From Verrucomicrobiota bacterium (GTDB lineage: Bacteria > Verrucomicrobiota > Verrucomicrobiia > Limisphaerales > UBA11320): 64,000 bases of DNA. This document shows, piece by piece, positions 18,627-25,918 of this stretch. Every line of letters begins with the position of its first letter. Within the stretch, counting starts at the first letter, position 1. The stretch covers positions 62,001-126,000 of the forward strand of contig JACQFQ010000025.1 of NCBI GenBank assembly GCA_016199985.1, given 5' to 3'. The translations under genes were made by a program, and so were the position numbers. Under the pieces are notes generated by a model that was given only the letters and a program-made list of their open reading frames with translations, searched no databases and was not told the origin of the DNA.

Positions 18627-18863
18627 ATGAGCACTCATCCTACTGGTGGCGGACATGACCAGGACGTCGTTCGGAACTCCTCGCTGTATCGGGAGTTTCA
18701 GGCCGAGCGTGAGGAGATTCTGCGCCACAAGTGGCTTGAATCGGAGAAGGCGGGTCACGATATCGGGTTTGAGCGGGCTTTGACAGACTGGATTGTCAAT
18801 CATCGCCCGCATTGGCGCCGCACGCGACAGCTGATCACGTGTCAGGTCGCCACAAGCGCCTGA
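18627..18863 (+). CDS. Small charged protein of unknown function
   Basis: The 78-residue product carries EREEILRHKWLESEKAGHDIG and ALTDWIVNHRPHWRR. The balanced composition and the charged helix look like a real, conserved protein. The frame is open upstream to ATG 18471, but residues before MSTHPTGGG are low-complexity Arg/Ser/Lys, so I prefer 18627. It could be a member of a short PVC-group family of unknown function; I do not recognise it with certainty. It follows the GspB-like gene by about 200 bases on the same strand. Confidence 0.6.
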   Translation: MSTHPTGGGHDQDVVRNSSLYREFQAEREEILRHKWLESEKAGHDIGFERALTDWIVNHRPHWRRTRQLITCQVATSA

Positions 18864-18945
18864 TCCTCCGCCGGACCGTTCAGTCAACGCTCATCCTTTC
18901 GGTTTCGTTCCTTTAAGGCAGGCCTGCGAGCCGGCCAAGGAACAA

Positions 18946-19152
18946 ATGAACGATCTGCGTTTCGCGTTTGCGGTTCGCCACTCCCGGTTTTCGAAACCGG
19001 CGTCCTCGCCGTTTGTTTCCGTTCTGAGAAGACCCGCGCCCCTTTGGGTCCACCCGCTCGACTCCCGAACTCTCGCCCCTTTTCCTCCCCCATCCGCCAG
19101 GCCGCAGGCCGACCGGATTGGCGGCGGCCGACCTTCCCCTCCGCTGTCCTGA
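18946..19152 (+). other. Possible short translated leader ORF before pyrR
   Basis: A 68-codon frame starts at ATG 18946, preceded by AAGGA at a good Shine-Dalgarno distance, and ends 4 bases before pyrR. The product is rich in Arg, Pro, Ser and Phe and does not resemble a folded protein. It could be a regulatory leader, but no U-run terminator is seen after it. A perfect hairpin (CCGGTTT-TCG-AAACCGG, 18984-19000) lies inside. It may equally be chance. Confidence 0.22.
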
Positions 19153-19156
19153 TCTT

Positions 19157-19699
19157 ATGCCTGAACCAACTGTCATCCTCACTCCGTCCGCCCTGAACCG
19201 GGTTCTCACACGTATGGCGCACGAAATCGCGGAGAAGAACGAGGAAGGCTCGCAAGTGGTCCTCGTGGGGATTCCGCGCGGCGGCACGGCGCTGGCGGCC
19301 AGGCTCTCAAAGCTGCTGGAGGCGATCTGGCAGCACCCCGTCCCGGCCGGAAGCCTGGATGTGAGCATGCATCGCGACGACCTCGGAAGCCACGTTGCGC
19401 CCGTGGTGCACGGGACGAGTCTGCCCTGCGACGTGGACGGCCGAACGGTGGTCCTTGTGGACGATGTCTTCTTCAGCGGACGCACCGTCCGCGCCGCGCT
19501 GGACGCGCTGCATGATTTCGGCCGGCCCCGGAAGATCCAGCTCGCGGTCCTGGTGGACCGCGGACATCGAGAGCTGCCCATCAAGCCTGATTTTGTCGGC
19601 AAGAACCTGCCCACCTCGCGCCAGGAACGTGTGGATGTCCGTTTCAAGGAGGAACACGGCGAGGACGCCGTCCATCTGCATCGACTGGGGGCCCCATGA
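19157..19699 (+). CDS. pyrR: Bifunctional pyr operon regulator / uracil phosphoribosyltransferase PyrR
   Basis: This 180-residue phosphoribosyltransferase-fold protein carries the PRPP-binding motif VLVDDVFFSGRTV and the PyrR-type segments VGIPRGGTALAARL and DVSMHRDDL. PyrR in Gram-positives binds pyr mRNA and also has weak uracil phosphoribosyltransferase activity. The start at 19157 gives a normal family length; a longer in-frame start at 19118 adds residues without family character. The 3' end overlaps pyrB by ATGA, so the two are coupled. I see no canonical PyrR-binding loop in the 290 bases upstream. Confidence 0.92.
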   Translation: MPEPTVILTPSALNRVLTRMAHEIAEKNEEGSQVVLVGIPRGGTALAARLSKLLEAIWQHPVPAGSLDVSMHRDDLGSHVAPVVHGTSLPCDVDGRTVVLVDDVFFSGRTVRAALDALHDFGRPRKIQLAVLVDRGHRELPIKPDFVGKNLPTSRQERVDVRFKEEHGEDAVHLHRLGAP

Positions 19700-20637
19700 G
19701 TTGGAACCGCAAACATCTTCTCGACATCCAGTCACTGGATGTTTCCGAGATCGAAACAATCCTCGACACCGCGCGCGCGTTCAAGGCCGTGGGCGAGCGC
19801 GCGATCAAGAAGGTCCCCGCGCTGCGCGGGAAGACCGTGGTGAACCTGTTCATCGAGCCGTCGACGCGCACACGGATCAGCTTCGAGCTCGCCGCGCTGC
19901 GCCTGACCGCCGACGTCATCAACTTCACCGCCGAGGCCTCCTCGCTCAAGAAGGGCGAAAGCCTGAAGGACACCGCGCAGAACCTGGAGGCGCTGAACGC
20001 GGATATCTTCATCATCCGTCACAGCGCCACCGGAGCGCCCCACTTCCTGAGCCGCTTTCTTCGCGGCAGCGTGATCAACGCCGGCGACGGCGCGCATGAG
20101 CATCCCACGCAGGCGCTGCTCGACACGTTCACCATCCGCGAACACAAAGGGCGGTTCCAAGGCCTCAACGTCACCATCCTCGGCGATATCCTCTACAGCC
20201 GGGTCGCCCGCTCGAACATCTGGGCGCTGCTGAAACTCGGCGCGCACGTGACCTTGTGCGGCCCCAGCACCCTCGTTCCGCGCGTGTTCGAGGAGATGGG
20301 ATGCCGGGTCGTCTACGACGTCGACGCCGCCATCGAAAACGCGGATGTCATCAATCTGCTGCGGATCCAGCACGAGCGTCAGCGCAAGACGATGTTCCCG
20401 AGCATCAACGAATACACGAGCCTGTTCGGCCTTTCGAAGGCCCGCTTTGCGCGGACGAAGCCCGATGTGCTGATCATGCACCCAGGCCCGATCAACCGCG
20501 GCGTGGAGATCAACAGCGAGGTGGCCGACTGCGAGCGATCGGTCATCCTCGAGCAGGTGACCAATGGGTTGGCGGTCCGCATGGCCGTGCTGTTCCTGGT
20601 CAACGGGGGCAAAGGCCCGCAGGAACTCGCGCACTGA
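19696..20637 (+). CDS. pyrB: Aspartate carbamoyltransferase catalytic chain
   Basis: The enzyme makes N-carbamoyl-L-aspartate from carbamoyl phosphate and aspartate, the committed step of pyrimidine synthesis. At 313 residues it is of normal length. It has the carbamoyl-phosphate site EPSTRTRISFE (S56-R60), the SLKKGESLKDT loop with the active-site Lys, HPTQALLDTFT, and the C-terminal MHPGPINRGVEI. It overlaps pyrR. No pyrC or regulatory chain pyrI follows; the next gene is convergent, so the remaining pathway genes lie elsewhere. Confidence 0.97.
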   Translation: MSWNRKHLLDIQSLDVSEIETILDTARAFKAVGERAIKKVPALRGKTVVNLFIEPSTRTRISFELAALRLTADVINFTAEASSLKKGESLKDTAQNLEALNADIFIIRHSATGAPHFLSRFLRGSVINAGDGAHEHPTQALLDTFTIREHKGRFQGLNVTILGDILYSRVARSNIWALLKLGAHVTLCGPSTLVPRVFEEMGCRVVYDVDAAIENADVINLLRIQHERQRKTMFPSINEYTSLFGLSKARFARTKPDVLIMHPGPINRGVEINSEVADCERSVILEQVTNGLAVRMAVLFLVNGGKGPQELAH

Positions 20638-20717
20638 CCGGTCGGCTCTCAGCGATCGAAACCTGGGCCGCATCCGCGGAAGAAGCCGCAACCGGAAGCT
20701 TCAGGTCCCAGGCCGCT

Positions 20718-21698
20718 TCAGCGCTTGCGGCGCGCGAGGACCGCGCCGCCGGTGATTCCGGCGTTGTCGGCGAGGTTGGAAGCCACGATGGACACGCCCT
20801 CCAGCGCGCCCGCCATCGCGTAGTCGTGCGCCACATCTTCGATGGTATGCATCATCTCGGCGCCCAAGGCCTCAATCACGCCGCCGCCCAGGATGATAAC
20901 TTCGGGGCCCAGGAGATTCGCGAGGTTGCCGACCGCCACGCCGAGGTATCGCGCCGACTCGTCCACGATGCGCTCCACAAACTTGTCGCCCTTCTTGATC
21001 GCCTTCCGCAGATCGCCGCTGCGCATATCGGCGAGATCCTTGCCGAGCATCTCGACAAGGACCGTAGACTGCCCTTCCTTGACCGCGTTGCGCACGCGCT
21101 GGAAGAGGGCGGTGCGGCTCGCCAAAGCCTCGAGACACCCGCGGTTTCCGCATCCGCACTTGGGCCCGTTCACATCGATGACCATGTGCCCCACCTCGCC
21201 CGCGCAGCCGGTGAACCCACGAAAGATCTCTCCGTTGATGACCAATCCGCCGCCGACTCCGGTGCCAACGAAAATGCCCAGGGCGGTCTTGGGCTTGCCC
21301 TTCAACTCCACCTCGTAAACGCCCAGCATCGAGATCGTGCAGTCGTTCTCAAGATGGATGGGCACGTCCAGGTGCTTGTGCAAGCGATCGACCAAAGGCA
21401 CGTCGTGCCAATCGAGGTTCGGCGCGAAAAGGACGACGCCCTTCGCGGTGTCCACCGCGCCCGGGGCTCCGATGCCAATGGCCTTCACATTCGAGAGCTT
21501 CCCATCGCACTCGTCCACCGCGTCCTCGACGCAGCGGGCGATCCGCTCGATCACGCCGTCGGGGCCTCGCCCCGGCTTTGTGCTCATTTTGTAGGTGCCC
21601 AGGAGGTTGAGCTTCGAATCAAAAACACCGGCAAGGATCTTGGTTCCTCCCAGATCAACGCCGACCAGCAGCTCCGCGTCAGGGTTCAGTTCAGGCAT
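20718..21698 (-). CDS. ROK-family glucokinase-like sugar kinase
   Basis: This 326-residue ROK protein has the N-terminal phosphate-binding motif VGVDLGGTK, the Asp-containing LENDCTIS, the FVGTGVGGGLVI loop and the ROK zinc motif CGCGNRGCLEA. It probably phosphorylates glucose or another hexose with ATP. No DNA-binding domain is attached, so it is a kinase and not a repressor. It begins 15 bases after the second thymidylate-kinase-like gene and is likely the third gene of that operon. Confidence 0.92.
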   Translation of the reverse strand: MPELNPDAELLVGVDLGGTKILAGVFDSKLNLLGTYKMSTKPGRGPDGVIERIARCVEDAVDECDGKLSNVKAIGIGAPGAVDTAKGVVLFAPNLDWHDVPLVDRLHKHLDVPIHLENDCTISMLGVYEVELKGKPKTALGIFVGTGVGGGLVINGEIFRGFTGCAGEVGHMVIDVNGPKCGCGNRGCLEALASRTALFQRVRNAVKEGQSTVLVEMLGKDLADMRSGDLRKAIKKGDKFVERIVDESARYLGVAVGNLANLLGPEVIILGGGVIEALGAEMMHTIEDVAHDYAMAGALEGVSIVASNLADNAGITGGAVLARRKR

Positions 21699-21712
21699 TT
21701 GCGCAACGGGGA

Positions 21713-22486
21713 TCAGGTCCCCGCGAGGACGCTCTCCGTCTTCGTTCGCAGCTCGTCGAAGGTTTCATCAGGAGAGCGGTTGCCGTCGATTATGGTGAAG
21801 CCATACGTCTTGTGAAGCTTCTTGAACTCCTTTTCCACCATCGCCTGATACTTCAGAAAACTGTCGAACATCTCGCGCGACAGTCCCAAATCCATGCCGC
21901 TCTCCCAGTAGTCCAGCGCGAAATCCTTCGCAAAGTTCCGCTGCACACGCTCTTCAGCCGAAACGTCCAGGTAGAAAACCACGTCCGGAATCAACGCCAT
22001 TCCATAGAGGTTCTGCAGCCAGCCCATGTCGCTTCCCCGCGCGAGATCCCGCGCCATCAGCGTGTAGATGTACCGGTCGGCCAGGAGAATCCGCCCCGCC
22101 TTCAAACCGGGAAAGATGACGTTCTCAAGCTGGTCGGCGAAGTCGGTCGCGTAGAACAGGCTCATGGTGGTATGGCTGAGCGTGTTTCCGTTTTGGGCGA
22201 GGTTCAGCTCCTCGCTGACCAGCGTGGATCGCTTCAGCCCCATCTGGGTGGTCGCGTGACCCGCGCTCTCGAGCCAGTCGGTCAGCTTCTGGATCTGCGT
22301 GGAGCGCCCGGATCCATCGCATCCCTCCACCACAATCAGCTTCCCGTGAAGCTTCTGGGCGTCCACCCCTGGAATCCCATGCCCGTAGAACCGCCGATCC
22401 GTCTGCTTCGGCACCACGATCCTCGTGAAGTCGAAAGGCCTGTTCTTCCTCGGTGTCTTGGCGGCCATATCGTGATTTCTTCTCAT
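21713..22486 (-). CDS. Thymidylate-kinase-like protein, second copy
   Basis: The 257-residue P-loop kinase has GCDGSGRST (P-loop), the DRYIYTLMARDLARG motif (TMP-kinase DR(Y/F) motif) and a C-terminal TIIDGNRSPDE. It carries a 45-residue N-terminal extension (FDFTRIVVPKQTDRRFYGHG) absent from the upstream paralogue and from ordinary Tmk. A second in-frame ATG at 22468 (MAAKTPRK) is also possible. Its start lies one base after the stop of the first copy. One of the two may be the true dTMP kinase and the other a relative with a different nucleotide or partner role. Confidence 0.82.
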   Translation of the reverse strand: MRRNHDMAAKTPRKNRPFDFTRIVVPKQTDRRFYGHGIPGVDAQKLHGKLIVVEGCDGSGRSTQIQKLTDWLESAGHATTQMGLKRSTLVSEELNLAQNGNTLSHTTMSLFYATDFADQLENVIFPGLKAGRILLADRYIYTLMARDLARGSDMGWLQNLYGMALIPDVVFYLDVSAEERVQRNFAKDFALDYWESGMDLGLSREMFDSFLKYQAMVEKEFKKLHKTYGFTIIDGNRSPDETFDELRTKTESVLAGT

Positions 22487-22487
22487 C

Positions 22488-23186
22488 TCAGGAGCCCTTG
22501 ACCGTTTGCCCGCGTCGGAAAGCGTCGAGGTGAATCCTGTCGGCGATCAGGTCCCTCACCACGTTCTGTTGCGCCTCGATCGGCTGATTGGCGTCGATGA
22601 GAAGGAACTGAAACTCGCCGCTCATCGCGAGATACTGTTCGAGGATCCGCCCCTGGAAGATGCGAAAACTCTCGTAGGGGTCCGTCGACAGCCGGAGGTC
22701 CATGCCGGCCTCGAAATACTTGAGCTGGGGGCGTCCATCCAGGATCCGGTTGAGGGAGACCTCCAGGTCGGCGCGGAAAAAGAAGGTGAGATCGGGAAGC
22801 GCGGCGAAATCATAGATGCCCCGCACCCAGTTCGGCGGACATCCTCGCACCGTGTCGCGGGCGAAGGCCGTGTAGATGTAGCGGTCGCACAGCACGAGAT
22901 ATCCCGCCCGCAGCAAGGGCACCAGCTGGCGCTCGTAGCGATCCGCAAAGTCCGTCGCGTGAATCAGGCTGAAGGTGGTGGGGGAAAGCAGCTCCCGCTT
23001 TTTCGCCTTGCTGGTCGCCGACTTGACGAGCTCGGACGAATTCCACTCGCTAAAGAAAACGCGCAGCCCCTGTAGCTGAAGCCATCGCTTCAAGAGGTAG
23101 ATCTGAGTCGATTTCCCCGAGCCGTCGAGGCCTTCAACAGCGATCAGTCGCCCCGGGAAACCCAATTGTGCGAACGTTTTTGTCAT
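22488..23186 (-). CDS. tmk: Thymidylate kinase-like protein, first copy
   Basis: The 232-residue protein starts MTKTFAQLGFPG; a longer frame to 23237 adds non-family residues. It has the canonical P-loop EGLDGSGKST, DRYIYTAFARDTVRG, and a C-terminal LLIDANQPIEAQQ like the Tmk C terminus. It would convert dTMP to dTDP with ATP. It is slightly longer than usual (about 210 residues). It is the first gene of a tight three-gene operon with a paralogue and a ROK kinase. It is the better candidate for the essential Tmk because the P-loop is canonical (GKST versus GRST in the paralogue). Confidence 0.85.
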   Translation of the reverse strand: MTKTFAQLGFPGRLIAVEGLDGSGKSTQIYLLKRWLQLQGLRVFFSEWNSSELVKSATSKAKKRELLSPTTFSLIHATDFADRYERQLVPLLRAGYLVLCDRYIYTAFARDTVRGCPPNWVRGIYDFAALPDLTFFFRADLEVSLNRILDGRPQLKYFEAGMDLRLSTDPYESFRIFQGRILEQYLAMSGEFQFLLIDANQPIEAQQNVVRDLIADRIHLDAFRRGQTVKGS

Positions 23187-23359
23187 GCGTCGTTGCGAAC
23201 AGGCCGCCAAACCTAGATCGGCATTTCCGGATGACAATGAATTACTTGCCCCATTTCACCGCTCCTCACCCCCACACGCTCCCCTCCTCATCGCCATCGC
23301 AATTCCCGCCGCCGCCGCCCTGGCTTCAGCATCGACGGTTCAAGTCGATCCCCTGTGTT

Positions 23360-24001
23360 GTGACATCGGCCCTCCCACCTCTCCGCCGGCTCGCGCTGAT
23401 CGCGATTCTGGCTGGATGTTCCTCGACCTCCGAGGATGGCCCGCTCGCGAGCCATTGCGGGCGGGCCATCGCCCGCAACCCGCCCGACGCCTCCTCGCTT
23501 TCCCTGCTCGACGCGAAATGGGAAACGGACTCGGGGAAGCCTCTCCATTTATCGGAGCTGAGTGGCCGCTGCCATGTTCTCGCGTTGTTCTACACCTCGT
23601 GCCATGTCGCCTGTCCGATCACAGTGAGCAAGCTCCAGGGGATCGAGCGCTCGCTGCCTGAGGCGCTGCGATCGGAAGTGGATTTCGTGCTCGTGACCTT
23701 CGCGCCACGGGAGGACACGACGGATCGGCTCTCCGCCTTCCGACGCGAGAACCAGCTCTCCAAGCGATTCACCCTCCTCCGAGGAAGCGAAGCGGCCACA
23801 GCGGAGCTCGCCCGCGCGCTCGGTTTCGGGATCCAGCGCGGCTCCGCGCAACGCGGTCACGCGACGCTCATCACGCTCGCGGACTGTTCGGGAAGGATTC
23901 TGGCGCAAGACGGAGACCTCCACGGCGCCGGCCGGCCGCTGTCGCAGGCCATCCGGAGCTTCCTGAGGGAACCTGCCCCAAGCGCGACAAGCTCGCGTTG
24001 A
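23360..24001 (+). CDS. SCO1/SenC-family lipoprotein
   Basis: I place the start at GTG 23360 because it gives a good lipoprotein signal (LALIAILAGC, lipobox Cys); the frame is open further upstream but Pro/Ser-rich. The mature protein has the copper-binding CxxxC (SCHVACPIT) and the distal His (RGHATLITL) that define SCO proteins. Known homologues deliver copper to or reduce the Cu(A) site of cytochrome oxidase in the periplasm. No oxidase genes are nearby. The gene is divergent from the thymidylate-kinase operon. Confidence 0.83.
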   Translation: MTSALPPLRRLALIAILAGCSSTSEDGPLASHCGRAIARNPPDASSLSLLDAKWETDSGKPLHLSELSGRCHVLALFYTSCHVACPITVSKLQGIERSLPEALRSEVDFVLVTFAPREDTTDRLSAFRRENQLSKRFTLLRGSEAATAELARALGFGIQRGSAQRGHATLITLADCSGRILAQDGDLHGAGRPLSQAIRSFLREPAPSATSSR

Positions 24002-24090
24002 ACGGGCATCCCTTCGATCAAGCCGCCTCTCGGCATCGTCAGGGACTCATCCCGAACCAGGAGGACTAGATCCTCCTTCTCCCCGCCGAA

Positions 24091-24786
24091 CTACTTCGAC
24101 TGCCCTTTGCCGGCCCGGGCCCTGGCTTCCTGGATCCATCCCAGGATCTCCTTCGCGCGGGCCTGCACCACGGCGAAGTCGCCGGTCTCGATCGCCTTCT
24201 TGTCGAACAAGGCGCGACCCAACCCGAGGGCGCAGGCCCCGGCCTGAATCCATTCGACCATACTCTCGCGCGTCGCGTCCTCGATTCCGGTGGGCAGGAC
24301 ACGAGTCCATGGGGAAGGCCCCAGGATCGCCTTGAGAAACCCCGGGCCGCCCGCGGCGTCGCAGGGAAACACCTTCACAATCTCGACTCCCGAAGCCTCC
24401 GCATTGCCGATCTCGGTGACGGTCATGCAGCCCGGCATGTAGGGAACCTTGCGTCGGTTGCAGAACTCCGCGACGCGGGGATTGAAGGACGGGCTCACCA
24501 CGTAATTGGCGCCGCGCGCGACGAACAAGGCGGCGGTCGCCTCATCGACGATTGATCCCACGCCGAGGATCAGGTGCGGCAGGGAGCGTCGGCAATGAGC
24601 CTCGATGGCCTGGAAGACATCAATGGCGTGGTCGCCGCGGTTCGTGAACTCGAATACGCTCGCCCCGCCCGCGGCGCAGGCTTCGACCACCTTGCAAGCG
24701 ACGGCGGGATCGGAGTGAGTGAAGATGGGGACGAGTCCGACGTCGATGACGCGGTTGAGGACATCCAGTCTGGAGAAGCGGGGCAT
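24091..24786 (-). CDS. eda: KDPG/KHG-type aldolase
   Basis: The start MPRFSRLDVLNRV at 24786 gives a 231-residue protein; the longer frame to 24849 is unlikely. Family motifs are GLVPIFTH, VFEFTNRGD (catalytic Glu region), LGVGSIVDEATAA, PGCMTVTEI and VKVFP (Schiff-base Lys). These match the subgroup found in Bacteroidetes and Verrucomicrobia. The phosphate loop normally written TGGV/TGGI reads PTGIED here, one glycine short. The enzyme would split 2-keto-3-deoxy-6-phosphogluconate to pyruvate and glyceraldehyde 3-phosphate, or act on a related keto-deoxy sugar. It lies downstream of the DUF1080 gene on the same strand. Confidence 0.88.
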   Translation of the reverse strand: MPRFSRLDVLNRVIDVGLVPIFTHSDPAVACKVVEACAAGGASVFEFTNRGDHAIDVFQAIEAHCRRSLPHLILGVGSIVDEATAALFVARGANYVVSPSFNPRVAEFCNRRKVPYMPGCMTVTEIGNAEASGVEIVKVFPCDAAGGPGFLKAILGPSPWTRVLPTGIEDATRESMVEWIQAGACALGLGRALFDKKAIETGDFAVVQARAKEILGWIQEARARAGKGQSK

Positions 24787-24858
24787 AAAGTTGGGCGATG
24801 GTTCAGTCGAATCGCCCCGAAGCGTTCCGCAAATCGCCGCCCGAATCAAGCGCCTGTG

Positions 24859-25002
24859 TCATCGCGGCTCGGCGATCAGAAAGAACGCGTCCCGGCCGCC
24901 CCCGCGCTCACTCCGCTTCCCCAGGAGCCGATCGACCTCGGGCGCGCGCCAGATTCTTCCCGCGCCGTCCCACCCGGTCATCCACGCGATGTCCGGGTGC
25001 AC
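24859..25002 (-). CDS. Possible 47-residue protein between DUF1080 and aldolase genes
   Basis: The frame starts at GTG 25002, preceded at 6 bases by GGAG, and ends at TGA 24859. The product includes IAWMTGWDGAGRIWRAPEV and DAFFLIAEPR, with balanced composition and strong third-position GC. It is in the same frame as the DUF1080 gene, whose stop lies 12 bases earlier, so it could also be a remnant of a longer ORF. No family is recognised. Confidence 0.35.
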   Translation of the reverse strand: MHPDIAWMTGWDGAGRIWRAPEVDRLLGKRSERGGGRDAFFLIAEPR

Positions 25003-25014
25003 AAACCGCTCCGC

Positions 25015-25785
25015 TTAGTTCGTCCCCGTCAGCGCCGGCGAAGCCAGTTCGGTCGGGAAGGAAGGGAGGCGGCGGACGCGGATCGATCGGAACGAGATCT
25101 CGTCGCCCATGTGCTGCAATCCAATGTGGCCTTCCTTCTCGCGTCCGTAGCGGGGCAGGTTCTTGAATTTGCTCTGCGCCACCGAGCTCCGGAAATCAGG
25201 CCCGGCGAGCTGATAGGACAGGATCTTCTCCCCGTTCAGCCAGTGCTCCGCGATGCCCTGACGAACGCGGACCACCGATGTGTTCACCTGTCCCGCCGGC
25301 TTCACGGGCTTGTTCGGCTTGCCCGCGACCACATCGTAGAGCGCGCCCGTTCCGCGCGCGGCCTTCTTCGCTTCGGCATGATGCGCGTCATCGATCATCT
25401 GATATTCCAGTCCCGAGTGCCAGGTGGGGCCCTCATCCTCCATGATCCGGTAGAGGACTCCGCCGTCCGCGCCGGAAGTCACTCGCCACTCGACCTCGAG
25501 TTCGAAATCCTCGTAAAGCGACAGGCTGATCAAGTCCACCTGAGGCGCGCCGGGGATCGACTTCAGCTCGCCGCGCTCAATCTTCCAGCTTTTCTTGGGA
25601 AAATCGTAGAGCTTGTAGCCGCGGAACTGGTGGGTCTTGCCCGAAAACAGCGTTTCCCAGTCGCCTGGCTTGGCTTCGGGGATTTGGGGATCCTTCGCGG
25701 GGGCCTGCATAGCGAAAGCGATAAGAAGAAGGGTGAGAAGAGAGGCGTTCCAACCGGGACGAACGTTGAAAGCGGATTTGGTCAT
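25015..25785 (-). CDS. DUF1080 (3-keto-disaccharide hydrolase) secreted protein
   Basis: The 256-residue protein has an N-terminal signal (SLLTLLLIAFAMQAPA) and a single concanavalin-like domain. Typical family segments are WETLFSGK, FELEVEWRV, GGVLYRIMEDEG, WHSGLEYQMIDD and GHIGLQHMGDEISFRSIRVR. Members of this family in Bacteroides and PVC bacteria hydrolyse 3-keto-glycosides or act as glycan-binding proteins. It is probably periplasmic or extracellular. It shares a strand and close spacing with the aldolase downstream. Confidence 0.9.
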   Translation of the reverse strand: MTKSAFNVRPGWNASLLTLLLIAFAMQAPAKDPQIPEAKPGDWETLFSGKTHQFRGYKLYDFPKKSWKIERGELKSIPGAPQVDLISLSLYEDFELEVEWRVTSGADGGVLYRIMEDEGPTWHSGLEYQMIDDAHHAEAKKAARGTGALYDVVAGKPNKPVKPAGQVNTSVVRVRQGIAEHWLNGEKILSYQLAGPDFRSSVAQSKFKNLPRYGREKEGHIGLQHMGDEISFRSIRVRRLPSFPTELASPALTGTN

Positions 25786-25918
25786 GTCTTGTCTTGGGAG
25801 GAGTGGCTGGCTTGTGAACGTCCCTAATCAACCACAGGTCCCGGCTTTGGAGAAGAGCCCAAAACGCGAGGAAAGCCCAGCCCTTTTTCTGTCTCTTCCC
25901 CGATGGCGGACCGGGGAA

